From contig JACKDV010000010.1 in the NCBI GenBank assembly GCA_020633315.1, forward strand, positions 186,001 through 250,000: a stretch of DNA of 64,000 bases. Reading direction: 5' to 3'. The notes below the pieces were generated by a model that made no database searches, was not told where the DNA came from, and worked only from the letters and a program-made list of their open reading frames with translations. Of the stretch, positions 24,554-32,100 are shown in pieces (the first letter of the stretch is position 1; every line of letters starts with the position of its first letter). The position numbers and the translations under genes were made by a program. The DNA comes from Myxococcales bacterium. GTDB taxonomy: Bacteria; Myxococcota_A; Polyangia; Nannocystales; Nannocystaceae.

Positions 24554-27085
24554 CTACCAGTCCACCCGCACGCCGAGGCTGGGGAAGATGGGGAGGCCCA
24601 CGTACCCGGCCTCGCTGCGGAAGTCGGCGGCATAGAGCACCAGCTCCGGGTTGACCCGGTTGTAGACGTTCTGCACGTCGACGTAGGCGCTCACCGTGGC
24701 TCGATCCCGAATCCAGCGCTTGTCCACCCGCAGGTCGAGCTGGTGTGACAAGGGCAGCCGGGCGGCGTTGCGCAGCCCGAAGATCGGCTGGAAGCCGCCG
24801 GGCAGCGCGACCGAGCCCACCACCGGGGTGTAGGGCAGCCCGCTCACCAGCCGGAAGCGGGCGCCGATGCGCCAGTGCTCGGGCAGCGCATAGCTCAGCA
24901 GCGCGACCAGGTTGTGGCGCTGGTCGTAGTCCGAGGGGCGCTTGGTGTAGGGAAAGCCCGGCGGCGTCTGGAGCAGCAGCAGATCGGCGAAGGTCAGGGT
25001 GTAGGCCACCCAGCCGTAGAGCTTGTCGGTCACGCGGTGCCGGACCAGCGCCTCGAGGCCCACGGCCCGGCTCACGCTGTCGAAGGGGTTGCTCGAGCCG
25101 TCGTCTACCGGGGGCACGTTGTTGTGCTGGTTGCGGAGGAACCCTCCCAGCTCCGCGCTCCCTCCGTCGCCGAAGCGATACTGCACGGTAGCGCTGGCAT
25201 GCAGCGCCTCGCGCACGTTGAGCTGGGTGTCCTGGGGAGCGAAGGTCGCGGCGGGATCGAGGTTGCCGAAGGCGCTGGGCAGGAACACGCTGGCCCCCTG
25301 GATGCCGGTGCTCTGGTCCACCAGATCCACCTCGTTGCGATCGGCGATGCTGCGGACCTGCGAGTAGCGACCCAGCCCCAGGCTCACCCGCCAGCGCTCG
25401 TTGGGCTCCACGTCCACGATCCCGCGGGGGTCGATCGAGAACGCCGCCCGGTCGCCCACGGTGAAGGCCGAGGCCCGGGCGCCGGGGCGCAGGGTCACCG
25501 GCCCCAGGCGCAGCAACGCGCTCGCGTAGCTGCCCAGCGTGGCCTGGAGCCCGTGCATGCGCTCCTGGACGTAGTCGCTGGCCTCGGTGAGGAAGCCGGG
25601 ATCCGCCTGCTCGTCCAGGGTGGAGTAGGCGTCGAGCTCGAAGTCGGTGCCCACGGTCAGCTCGGCCCGGCGCCCGATCGTCCGCACCACCTCGGCCCGC
25701 GCCGAGCCGATGTAGTCTCGCCGCCGACGGCGGAAGGCGTCGGAGCCGGCCACGAGGCGGTTGATCTCGTAGCGGAACGAAGGGGTGAGCCGCACCGACC
25801 ACCCATTGCGGCGGCGCCGATACACCAGGTCGGCGCGGTGGAAGTCGGTCTGCAGGCGGAACGACGAGCTCTGCGCCGCATAGGGCGAGCTGCGGGCTCG
25901 CAGCACGTCGCCCGAGCCGAACGCTCGCACGCTCAGCCACGCGCCGTCGGGCAGCGGGTGATCGAACAGGGCCTGGTAGTCGTAGTAGCGCGGCAGCAGC
26001 AGGCTGCTCGGCTCCCCGGTGACGCGCTCGGTCACCGATGCGGCGGTGGCCAGCACCCCGTCGATGTAGGCCCGCTGGGCGCCCACGATGAACGAGCCCT
26101 TGCCCAGGGGTCCCTCCAACAGCGCGCTGGCGGCCGCGAGGTCCACCTCGCCGTAGCCATGGAGCCCGTCTCGCCGACCGCGGCGGGGCTCGATCAGCAC
26201 CACGCCGCCCGTCGCGTTGCCGTAGGCGGCGTCGAAGTTGCCCGGCTGGTAGCGCAGCTCGTCGAGCACGTCGGCCGGGAACACGCTGGCCAGCGACAGA
26301 TTGTGGAAGGCGCGGGGCAGCGCGTGCCCGCCCATGAACACGCGGGACTGGTTGGGGGCGGCCCCTCGGATCACCAGCAGCCCGAGGCCCAGCGGCGGAC
26401 GTGCGACGCCGGGGAGGTTCTGCAGGGCCCGCAGCGGATCGCCCTGGCTGCCCGGCAGCGTCGCGATCTCCTCCTTGGTGAGCCGGTGCTCGGACACGTG
26501 GCCGCGCGACGGAGGCTGCGAGGCCACCACGGTGCGAAACGGGTTCTCGGCGAGCGCGGGCAGGTACAGCGGCAGCCGTACCGTCACGTCGCGCTCGATC
26601 TCCATCACGTGATCGCGACGCTCGTAGCCGGGGGCGAGCACCGCCACGCGCACGAGGCTCGCGGGGAGGTCGTCGAAGCGGAAGCCTCCGTCGGCGTCGC
26701 TGCGCTGGGAGAGCACCCAGGCCGGCTCCGCCTCCTCGGCTGCGGCGCGGTAGGGGCCGGGGGACGCTCCGGCGGGAGCCGGCATCACGATCACCACGGC
26801 CCCGGGGAGCGGCACTCGCTGCCCGGCGATCCGTGCCTCTCCGATGAGCCGACCGCAGCCGAGCTCTGCACAGCCGGGCGCGGGACGGTCGGGCTCGTCG
26901 CGGTCGGGCTCGACGGCGCCGGGCTCGGTGCGATGGGGGCCGCTGCGATCGGGCTCGCTGCGATCGGGCTTCCCCGCCCGCGCCGTCGGGCCGGGCGCGA
27001 GCATCAGCAGCCCCGCGAGCCCGCAGGGGGCGAGCCTCGCGAGGCGGCGCGAGGCGCCGAAGGCCTGGTCGAGCACGCCCACCAC
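24554..27085 (-). CDS. TonB-dependent outer-membrane receptor with carboxypeptidase-regulatory-like N domain
   Basis: 843 residues; GTG codons at 27085 and just after make the exact start uncertain. The N terminus has a signal peptide ending about residue 38 (GLLMLAPGPTARA), then a low-complexity segment of DRSEP/DRSGP units. Residues about 75-175 form a carboxypeptidase-regulatory-like beta-sandwich (GEARIAGQRVPLPGAVVIV, GGFRFDDLPASLVRVAV). The plug follows (EIATLPGSQGDPLRALQNLP, LLVIRGAAPNQSRVFMGG), and then a long beta-barrel that ends with the aromatic VRVDW expected for BamA recognition. It transports or senses an unidentified ligand across the outer membrane. It lies 49 bases after a lipoprotein gene and probably works with it. 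Confidence 0.88.
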   Translation of the reverse strand: MVGVLDQAFGASRRLARLAPCGLAGLLMLAPGPTARAGKPDRSEPDRSGPHRTEPGAVEPDRDEPDRPAPGCAELGCGRLIGEARIAGQRVPLPGAVVIVMPAPAGASPGPYRAAAEEAEPAWVLSQRSDADGGFRFDDLPASLVRVAVLAPGYERRDHVMEIERDVTVRLPLYLPALAENPFRTVVASQPPSRGHVSEHRLTKEEIATLPGSQGDPLRALQNLPGVARPPLGLGLLVIRGAAPNQSRVFMGGHALPRAFHNLSLASVFPADVLDELRYQPGNFDAAYGNATGGVVLIEPRRGRRDGLHGYGEVDLAAASALLEGPLGKGSFIVGAQRAYIDGVLATAASVTERVTGEPSSLLLPRYYDYQALFDHPLPDGAWLSVRAFGSGDVLRARSSPYAAQSSSFRLQTDFHRADLVYRRRRNGWSVRLTPSFRYEINRLVAGSDAFRRRRRDYIGSARAEVVRTIGRRAELTVGTDFELDAYSTLDEQADPGFLTEASDYVQERMHGLQATLGSYASALLRLGPVTLRPGARASAFTVGDRAAFSIDPRGIVDVEPNERWRVSLGLGRYSQVRSIADRNEVDLVDQSTGIQGASVFLPSAFGNLDPAATFAPQDTQLNVREALHASATVQYRFGDGGSAELGGFLRNQHNNVPPVDDGSSNPFDSVSRAVGLEALVRHRVTDKLYGWVAYTLTFADLLLLQTPPGFPYTKRPSDYDQRHNLVALLSYALPEHWRIGARFRLVSGLPYTPVVGSVALPGGFQPIFGLRNAARLPLSHQLDLRVDKRWIRDRATVSAYVDVQNVYNRVNPELVLYAADFRSEAGYVGLPIFPSLGVRVDW

Positions 27086-27134
27086 CCGGGATCATCGACG
27101 TGCTAGCGCACGTCACGCAAATTGCCGCGACCGT

Positions 27135-28157
27135 TCAGCCGCCGACCTCGAGATCGAGCCAGCCCCAGCCCTCGCCGTCGTAGCCGTCGCGGAGCACCAC
27201 GTACACCCGCACCCGGGCCGGCCCCTCGGCGAGGAGGCGAGTGGTCAGCTCCCCCGACGTGCCCTCCAGCTGCTCCACCTCGGTGTCGAGCCACCACTGG
27301 GCGGTCAGCGGGTCCGAGAAGCTGACCCGCTGGTCCTCCAGCTCCACCTCGTAGGTGTCGTAGTCGTCGTCGGTGGCCGCCACGGTCAGCGAGATCTCCA
27401 CGTCGCTCGGCACCGCCACCACGCTGCCCGCGGCGACCACCCGAGTCTCGTCCCCGTGGCTCACCACCAGCTCCTCCACCGCCGGGTTGCGGTTGCGGGG
27501 CCGAGCCAGCAGCGTGTCGGCGTCCGGCCCGATCCCCGGGTCGATGCCCGCTTGCTCGAGCAGCGCCACCATCTCGCCCAGCGGACCCAGGCCCAGCACC
27601 CGCTCCGTCAGCAAGCAGCCGTCCATGCGCGCGCGGGCATCGAGGCGAGAGAGGCAGGCCTCGAGCCCGGGCCCCCCCGGCGGGCTGGCCACCATCGCCA
27701 CCGTGGGACCCGTGAGCAGATCGAACACCGTGAAGCCCTCGAGGGGGATCTGCTCCGGGAGGTCGGCGAGGGTGAGGGTGACCCGGCCGCCGTCGGCGAA
27801 GCGGCACGGAGACCGGGGCTGGATCTCGTCGCCCGTGCAGGTCGGTCGCTGCGAGACCTCGTCTCCCCGCAGCAGGCAGCCGTAGATCCCGTTGCACAGC
27901 ATCCACGTCGCCTCGAGCTCGGTGGGATCGAGCCGCCCCTCGGCATCCACCACCACCGGCGCCAGCGCGAGCGTGTCACCGGGCAGCGCATCGCGGGGCG
28001 TGCGGGACCCCGTCGCGATCGGCTCTCCATAGGGGCCCTGGGCGATCACCTCCACGTCGAGCGCCAGCTCCCTCGGGCCGGTGATCAACCACGGGGGATC
28101 GAGCGGCGGTGTGCATGCCGTAAGCCCCAGCAACAGCCCGACGACTCGTGCTCGCAC
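27135..28157 (-). CDS. Lipoprotein partner of the TonB-dependent receptor
   Basis: 340 residues from the ATG at 28157. A very short lipoprotein signal ends at Cys 15 (GLTAC). The mature protein is beta-rich with six Cys in the middle (WMLCNGIYGCLL, RPTCTGD, SPCRFADG, EACLSRL, DGCLLTE), likely disulfide-linked. The C-terminal third (EISLTVAATDDDYDTYEVE) resembles a cadherin/PKD-like strand set. No enzymatic motif was recognised. Because it is directly upstream of the receptor gene in the same direction, it may be its surface-exposed or periplasmic ligand-binding partner; pairs of this sort are common in Bacteroidota and occur in myxobacteria. Confidence 0.75.
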   Translation of the reverse strand: MRARVVGLLLGLTACTPPLDPPWLITGPRELALDVEVIAQGPYGEPIATGSRTPRDALPGDTLALAPVVVDAEGRLDPTELEATWMLCNGIYGCLLRGDEVSQRPTCTGDEIQPRSPCRFADGGRVTLTLADLPEQIPLEGFTVFDLLTGPTVAMVASPPGGPGLEACLSRLDARARMDGCLLTERVLGLGPLGEMVALLEQAGIDPGIGPDADTLLARPRNRNPAVEELVVSHGDETRVVAAGSVVAVPSDVEISLTVAATDDDYDTYEVELEDQRVSFSDPLTAQWWLDTEVEQLEGTSGELTTRLLAEGPARVRVYVVLRDGYDGEGWGWLDLEVGG

Positions 28158-28279
28158 CTCGGCCCATCTTGCGGTGCTTCGGCCGGCGCGTCGAGTCCGG
28201 GGCGGGTGCGTCGATGTGATGCCATGTGCTCCAGTCCTCTCGTGCCGGGCGGTGGGGCCCGGGAGACCGGGCTACTCTC

Positions 28280-29338
28280 GTGCGCACCGTGACCTCGCTC
28301 GTCGAACGCGCCGAGGAATGGGCCGCCTACCGGATCCTCCGTGCTCCCGATCTGGTCCTGCGTCACTCGACCGTCCGCCGGCCCATCGCCGTGGACGGCC
28401 AGCGGCTCGAGCCACGCACCCAGCATGCGCTCGCCGTGCTCGCGCGCGGGGGTCGGCCTCCTCTCGATCAGATGATGGTGGTCGACGCCCGCATCGAGTA
28501 CGAGCGGATGCCCCGGGTGTTCGAGGATCCACCCTTGCCGCTGCCCCGGGTCGAGGACGGCAGCATCCCCGGCCCCGGAGGACGCCTGCCGATCCGCATC
28601 TATGGTCCCCGGGCCGGCAACCAGGTGCTGCCCGTGCTGGTGTACTTCCACGGCGGGGGCGGGGTGATCGGCAGCATCGACACCCACGACGGGCTGTGTC
28701 GCATCCTCGCCCGCGGGGCCGACTGCCTCGTCGTCTCGGTGGGGTATCGCCTCGGCCCCGAGCATCCCTTCCCCGCCGCGCCCGAGGATGCGCTGGTCGC
28801 CTTCCGCTGGGCGCTGCGCCACGCCACCGAGCTCCATGGCGATCCGCGGAGGATCGCGGTGGGCGGCGACAGCATGGGCGGCTGCCTCGCGGCCGTGGTC
28901 TGTCAGCTCGCGCGGGATGCGGGTCGCGAGCGCCCCTGCGCCCAGTGGCTGCTCTACCCCGGTCTCGACCGCTCCACCACCACGCGCTCGATGGAGCTGT
29001 TCGCCGACGGCTTCATGCTCACCGCGTCGATGCTGAATTGGTTCATGGACCACTACCTCGGCGGGGCCGATCCTCGGGACCCACGGGCCTCGCCCGCCCT
29101 GCACCCGCGGCTCGACGACCTGCCCCCCACCGTGCTGGTGACGGCCGGCTTCGACCCCCTGCGAGACGAGGGCCATGCCTACGCGGATGCGCTCGCGGGC
29201 GCGGGCGTGGAGGTACGTCGTCGCTGCCACGACGGGCTGATCCACGGTTTCGCGCAGATGACCGGCGTCGTCGGGGTGGCCCGTCGGGCGCTGGTCGACG
29301 CGGCGGCCGAGCTGCGAGCGATCTTCGGCGCGACTTGA
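28280..29338 (+). CDS. Alpha/beta hydrolase of the hormone-sensitive-lipase family
   Basis: 352 residues from the GTG at 28280; a second GTG at 28289 is equally possible. It is an esterase or lipase acting on short to medium acyl esters or related carboxyl esters. The oxyanion motif is YFHGGGGVIG; the nucleophile elbow is GGDSMGG (Ser between Asp and Met); the acid is in AGFDPLRDEG and the His in DGLIHGFAQM, the full HSL triad. Residues 1-60 form a cap with no signal peptide, so it should be cytoplasmic. It is divergent from the lipoprotein/receptor pair. Confidence 0.92.
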   Translation: MRTVTSLVERAEEWAAYRILRAPDLVLRHSTVRRPIAVDGQRLEPRTQHALAVLARGGRPPLDQMMVVDARIEYERMPRVFEDPPLPLPRVEDGSIPGPGGRLPIRIYGPRAGNQVLPVLVYFHGGGGVIGSIDTHDGLCRILARGADCLVVSVGYRLGPEHPFPAAPEDALVAFRWALRHATELHGDPRRIAVGGDSMGGCLAAVVCQLARDAGRERPCAQWLLYPGLDRSTTTRSMELFADGFMLTASMLNWFMDHYLGGADPRDPRASPALHPRLDDLPPTVLVTAGFDPLRDEGHAYADALAGAGVEVRRRCHDGLIHGFAQMTGVVGVARRALVDAAAELRAIFGAT

Positions 29339-29350
29339 TAGCATCCCCGC

Positions 29351-29893
29351 ATGCGAATCCTGTCCGCATCTCTGTCCGTGCTGCTGCTCGTCCCCGCCTG
29401 CGACTCCGGCAAGAAGACCGACGCCAAGCCCGACGACGAAGCCGCCAAGAAGGCGGAGGAGGAGGCGGCGGAGGCCAAGCGCATCGAGGAGCGTCGCAAG
29501 GAGCGCGAGGCCAAGGTGGCCGCGGAGAAGCAGGCCGAGGAGGAGCGGGTCAAGAAGATCGCCGAGCTCTGCGTCGTGCCCGAGGACGCCAAGCGGCCCA
29601 AGAAGCTCGACGCGGCCTGTGAGGCGACCGCCGAGGCCCAGCTCGAGTTCCTGCGTCGGCAGTACGCGGGCGACCCCGCCAAGCTCGAGGGTGTCGAGAA
29701 GAACGCTCCGATGCAGAAGGCCAACCTCATCAAGATGTGCTCCAGCATGGAGGTGGCCCTGGGGCTCAAGAACGCCTTCGACAACGCGCCCGAGGGCTAC
29801 GGCGAGTCCATGAACGACATCATGGCCACCTGCCTGCGGCAGCTCGGCAACGCCGCGGACATGAAGGCGGCGGTGCCGGGCAAGCCAGGCTGA
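29351..29893 (+). CDS. Lipoprotein with charged coiled coil
   Basis: 180 residues. The lipoprotein signal ends at Cys 17 (LVPAC). Residues about 20-75 are a continuous charged helix (Lys/Glu/Ala heptads such as EAKRIEERRKEREAK), expected to form a coiled coil. The C-terminal 100 residues include four Cys (LCVVPE, AACEATAEA, KMCSSME, ATCLRQL) in a helical domain and may form two disulfides. It starts 12 bases after the esterase stop and so is probably in its operon. Family unknown. Confidence 0.75.
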   Translation: MRILSASLSVLLLVPACDSGKKTDAKPDDEAAKKAEEEAAEAKRIEERRKEREAKVAAEKQAEEERVKKIAELCVVPEDAKRPKKLDAACEATAEAQLEFLRRQYAGDPAKLEGVEKNAPMQKANLIKMCSSMEVALGLKNAFDNAPEGYGESMNDIMATCLRQLGNAADMKAAVPGKPG

Positions 29894-29917
29894 GCCGCGT
29901 GCGCTACGCTCGGGCCC

Positions 29918-30328
29918 GTGGGCGAGCTCGGCAGCATCTTCGACGGCGTCCCGGCCGCGACGGGGACCAAGGGGCCCGATCTCCGCGTCCAGGTGACCGT
30001 GCGTCGCTCGCAGCTCAAGCGGGGCGAGAGCGTGGTGGTGGAGGTCCCCGACGAGGTGCCCCACGGGGACCTGCTCGTGCCGCGCCGCCGCGGGTCCGAC
30101 GATCCGCCCGGCGGCGTTCGCTTGCACCTGTCCCCCCGGCTCGGGGAGCGGACGATGCTGCGGCTGCGAGGGCAGGGCGGCGAGCACCCCGACTCGGGGC
30201 GCCCCGGCGACCTGCTGGTGGAGGTGAGCGTGACCCCGGACCCCGCGCGGCGCTGGTGGATCGTGATCGCGCTCGCGGTGGCGGCCGCCGGCCTGGGGCT
30301 GGGCTGGCTGGGCTTCGCCGGCCGCTAG
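29918..30328 (+). CDS. DnaJ C-terminal-like domain with a C-terminal membrane anchor
   Basis: 136 residues from the GTG at 29918. Residues about 20-110 match one substrate-binding beta-sandwich of DnaJ/Hsp40: DLRVQVTVRRSQLKRGESVV, then HLSPRLGERTMLRLRGQGGE and GRPGDLLVEVSVTPDP, which is the DnaJ signature of a Gly-rich turn followed by the GDL-VEV strand. There is no J domain, no zinc-finger domain and no HPD. The end is one transmembrane helix (WWIVIALAVAAAGLGLGWLGF) with a short tail, so the domain should be tail-anchored facing the cytoplasm. It is probably the last gene of the esterase/lipoprotein unit, 24 bases after the previous stop. Confidence 0.72.
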   Translation: MGELGSIFDGVPAATGTKGPDLRVQVTVRRSQLKRGESVVVEVPDEVPHGDLLVPRRRGSDDPPGGVRLHLSPRLGERTMLRLRGQGGEHPDSGRPGDLLVEVSVTPDPARRWWIVIALAVAAAGLGLGWLGFAGR

Positions 30329-30373
30329 CCGTGTCCGCCCCTGCGCGGCCTGGCCCGGTCTCGGCCGGCGTCG

Positions 30374-31975
30374 CTAGCCGCCCATCGCCTTGGCCACCAG
30401 GTTCTCGCCGGTGATCGCCGAGGCAGTGAGGAAGCCCGAGAACAGCGCCCCGCCCACCCCGGCCGTGCAGATGTCCTGACCGGTGAGCCACAGGCCGCGC
30501 AGCGGCGTGCGAGGGCGCAGGAACCTCTGCTCGAAGCGGTGGGGATCGTGGGAGAGGCCGTAGATCTCCCCGTGCTGGTAGGCCGTGAAGTGCTTGGTGC
30601 TCAGCGGCGTGCTCAGCTCGTACAGCTCGATCGCCTCGCGGGTCTGGGGCTCGAAGCGCATCAGCTGCCCCAGCAGGCGCTGGGCGAGCTGCTCCTTCTT
30701 GTCGTCGTACTCGGCCCCGCGCTTGCGCCACGGTCGAGCCTCCCACTCTGCGAAGCGCTCCCACGGGGCCAGGGTCACGATCTCGATCGTGGCCTTGCCG
30801 GGGTGGCGCTCCAGGAACTGCGGGTCCTTGGCCGAGGGAAAGGAGATGTAGGCGACCGGCAGCGGAGCCGACTCGTCCTCCACGAAGCGCGCCACGTTGG
30901 CGTCGTGATCGTAGTCGTCGGGGTAGATCCAGTAGTTGGCCTTGGGCAGCCGCAGCTCCTCGGCGGTTCGGCTCAGCCCGATGTAGAGGCTCACGTGCGA
31001 GGCCGAGGGCGTCAGCGCCTTCAGGGCGTCCTTCAGCCCCAGGCGCGGGCGCGCGGGCTCGGGCACCAGGCGCTCGAAGGTGTTGAGCACCCCGGCGTTG
31101 CTCACCACCAGCGGCGCCCGGATCTCCCGGCCGTCCTCCATGCCCACGCCCACGACCGCGCCGTCCTCCACCAGCAGGCGCTCCACCGGCGCGTTGGTGA
31201 ACGCGGCACCGCCCGCCGCCTCGAGGCGCGGCACGATCGTCTCGGCGATGCGGGCCGAGCCACCCACCGGATAGCAGCCGCCGGCGAAGTAGTGCTTGAC
31301 CAGCGAGGCGTGCATCCCGAAGCTGCTCTGCCGCGGGGGGAGCCCGTAGTCGCCGTATTGGCCGGTGAGCACCCCGATGAGCTTGGGGTCGTCGGTCAGC
31401 GAGCGCAGCACCTCCCAGGTGGTCTTGCGCGCGTGGGCCAGGTACTTGCGCCGCATGAGCCCGCCCGCGGCCCACGAGCCCACCGAGCCCAGCGCCTTCT
31501 CGGTGAAGTAGCCGCGCGAGGCCTTCACCGCGTCGAACACCGCATCCACGTAGGCGTCGATCGACTCCGCGTGGGCCCGGGTGGGGAACTTCTCGCGCAG
31601 CCCCTCCTTGAATTCCTTCACCCCGGCGCGCAGCGGGTACTCCTCGTCGCCGAACACGATGCGGTCGTAGACCTCGCCCATCTCGGCCCAGCGCAGCTCG
31701 CCCGCGGTCACGTGGTCGAAGAGCTGCCGCAGCACGCTGCGAGGTCGGTGCACCTCGCCCACGTAGTGCACCCCCACGTCCCACTCGAAGCCCTTGCGAC
31801 GGAACACGTGGGTGAAGCCGCCGAGCACGTAGTGTCGCTCGAGCATCACCACCCGCCGCCCGTGCTCGGCGAGCAGCAGCGCGGTGGTCATGCCTCCGAG
31901 CCCGGAACCGATCACGATGGCGTCGTAGCGATCGTCGACGGGAGCCTGCTTGTAGGATCGACCGAGCCGGGACAT
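30374..31975 (-). CDS. FAD-dependent oxidoreductase of the retinol saturase / carotene isomerase family
   Basis: 533 residues from the ATG at 31975. The dinucleotide-binding GxGxxG (DAIVIGSGLGGMTTALLLAEHG) is followed by LERHYVLGGFTHVFRRKG and the family's DVGVHYVG. The C terminus has the second FAD motif (LTGQDICTAGVGGALFSGFL). It most closely resembles all-trans-retinol 13,14-reductase and the CrtISO/CrtI-like phytoene-desaturase superfamily, which saturate, isomerise or desaturate polyenes. The substrate cannot be read from sequence; no other carotenoid gene is near. It is divergent from the SLC12-like transporter gene. Confidence 0.9.
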   Translation of the reverse strand: MSRLGRSYKQAPVDDRYDAIVIGSGLGGMTTALLLAEHGRRVVMLERHYVLGGFTHVFRRKGFEWDVGVHYVGEVHRPRSVLRQLFDHVTAGELRWAEMGEVYDRIVFGDEEYPLRAGVKEFKEGLREKFPTRAHAESIDAYVDAVFDAVKASRGYFTEKALGSVGSWAAGGLMRRKYLAHARKTTWEVLRSLTDDPKLIGVLTGQYGDYGLPPRQSSFGMHASLVKHYFAGGCYPVGGSARIAETIVPRLEAAGGAAFTNAPVERLLVEDGAVVGVGMEDGREIRAPLVVSNAGVLNTFERLVPEPARPRLGLKDALKALTPSASHVSLYIGLSRTAEELRLPKANYWIYPDDYDHDANVARFVEDESAPLPVAYISFPSAKDPQFLERHPGKATIEIVTLAPWERFAEWEARPWRKRGAEYDDKKEQLAQRLLGQLMRFEPQTREAIELYELSTPLSTKHFTAYQHGEIYGLSHDPHRFEQRFLRPRTPLRGLWLTGQDICTAGVGGALFSGFLTASAITGENLVAKAMGG

Positions 31976-32100
31976 CGGGCGGGTTATACGCCAAGGCAGC
32001 GATGCCGAGCGTCGACGGGCGGGGCGGCCGAGCCCCGCGGGCAAGGCCACCGGACACCGATCCGCGCTCCGCGCTTGCGTGGGATCGGTCGGCGGTTATC

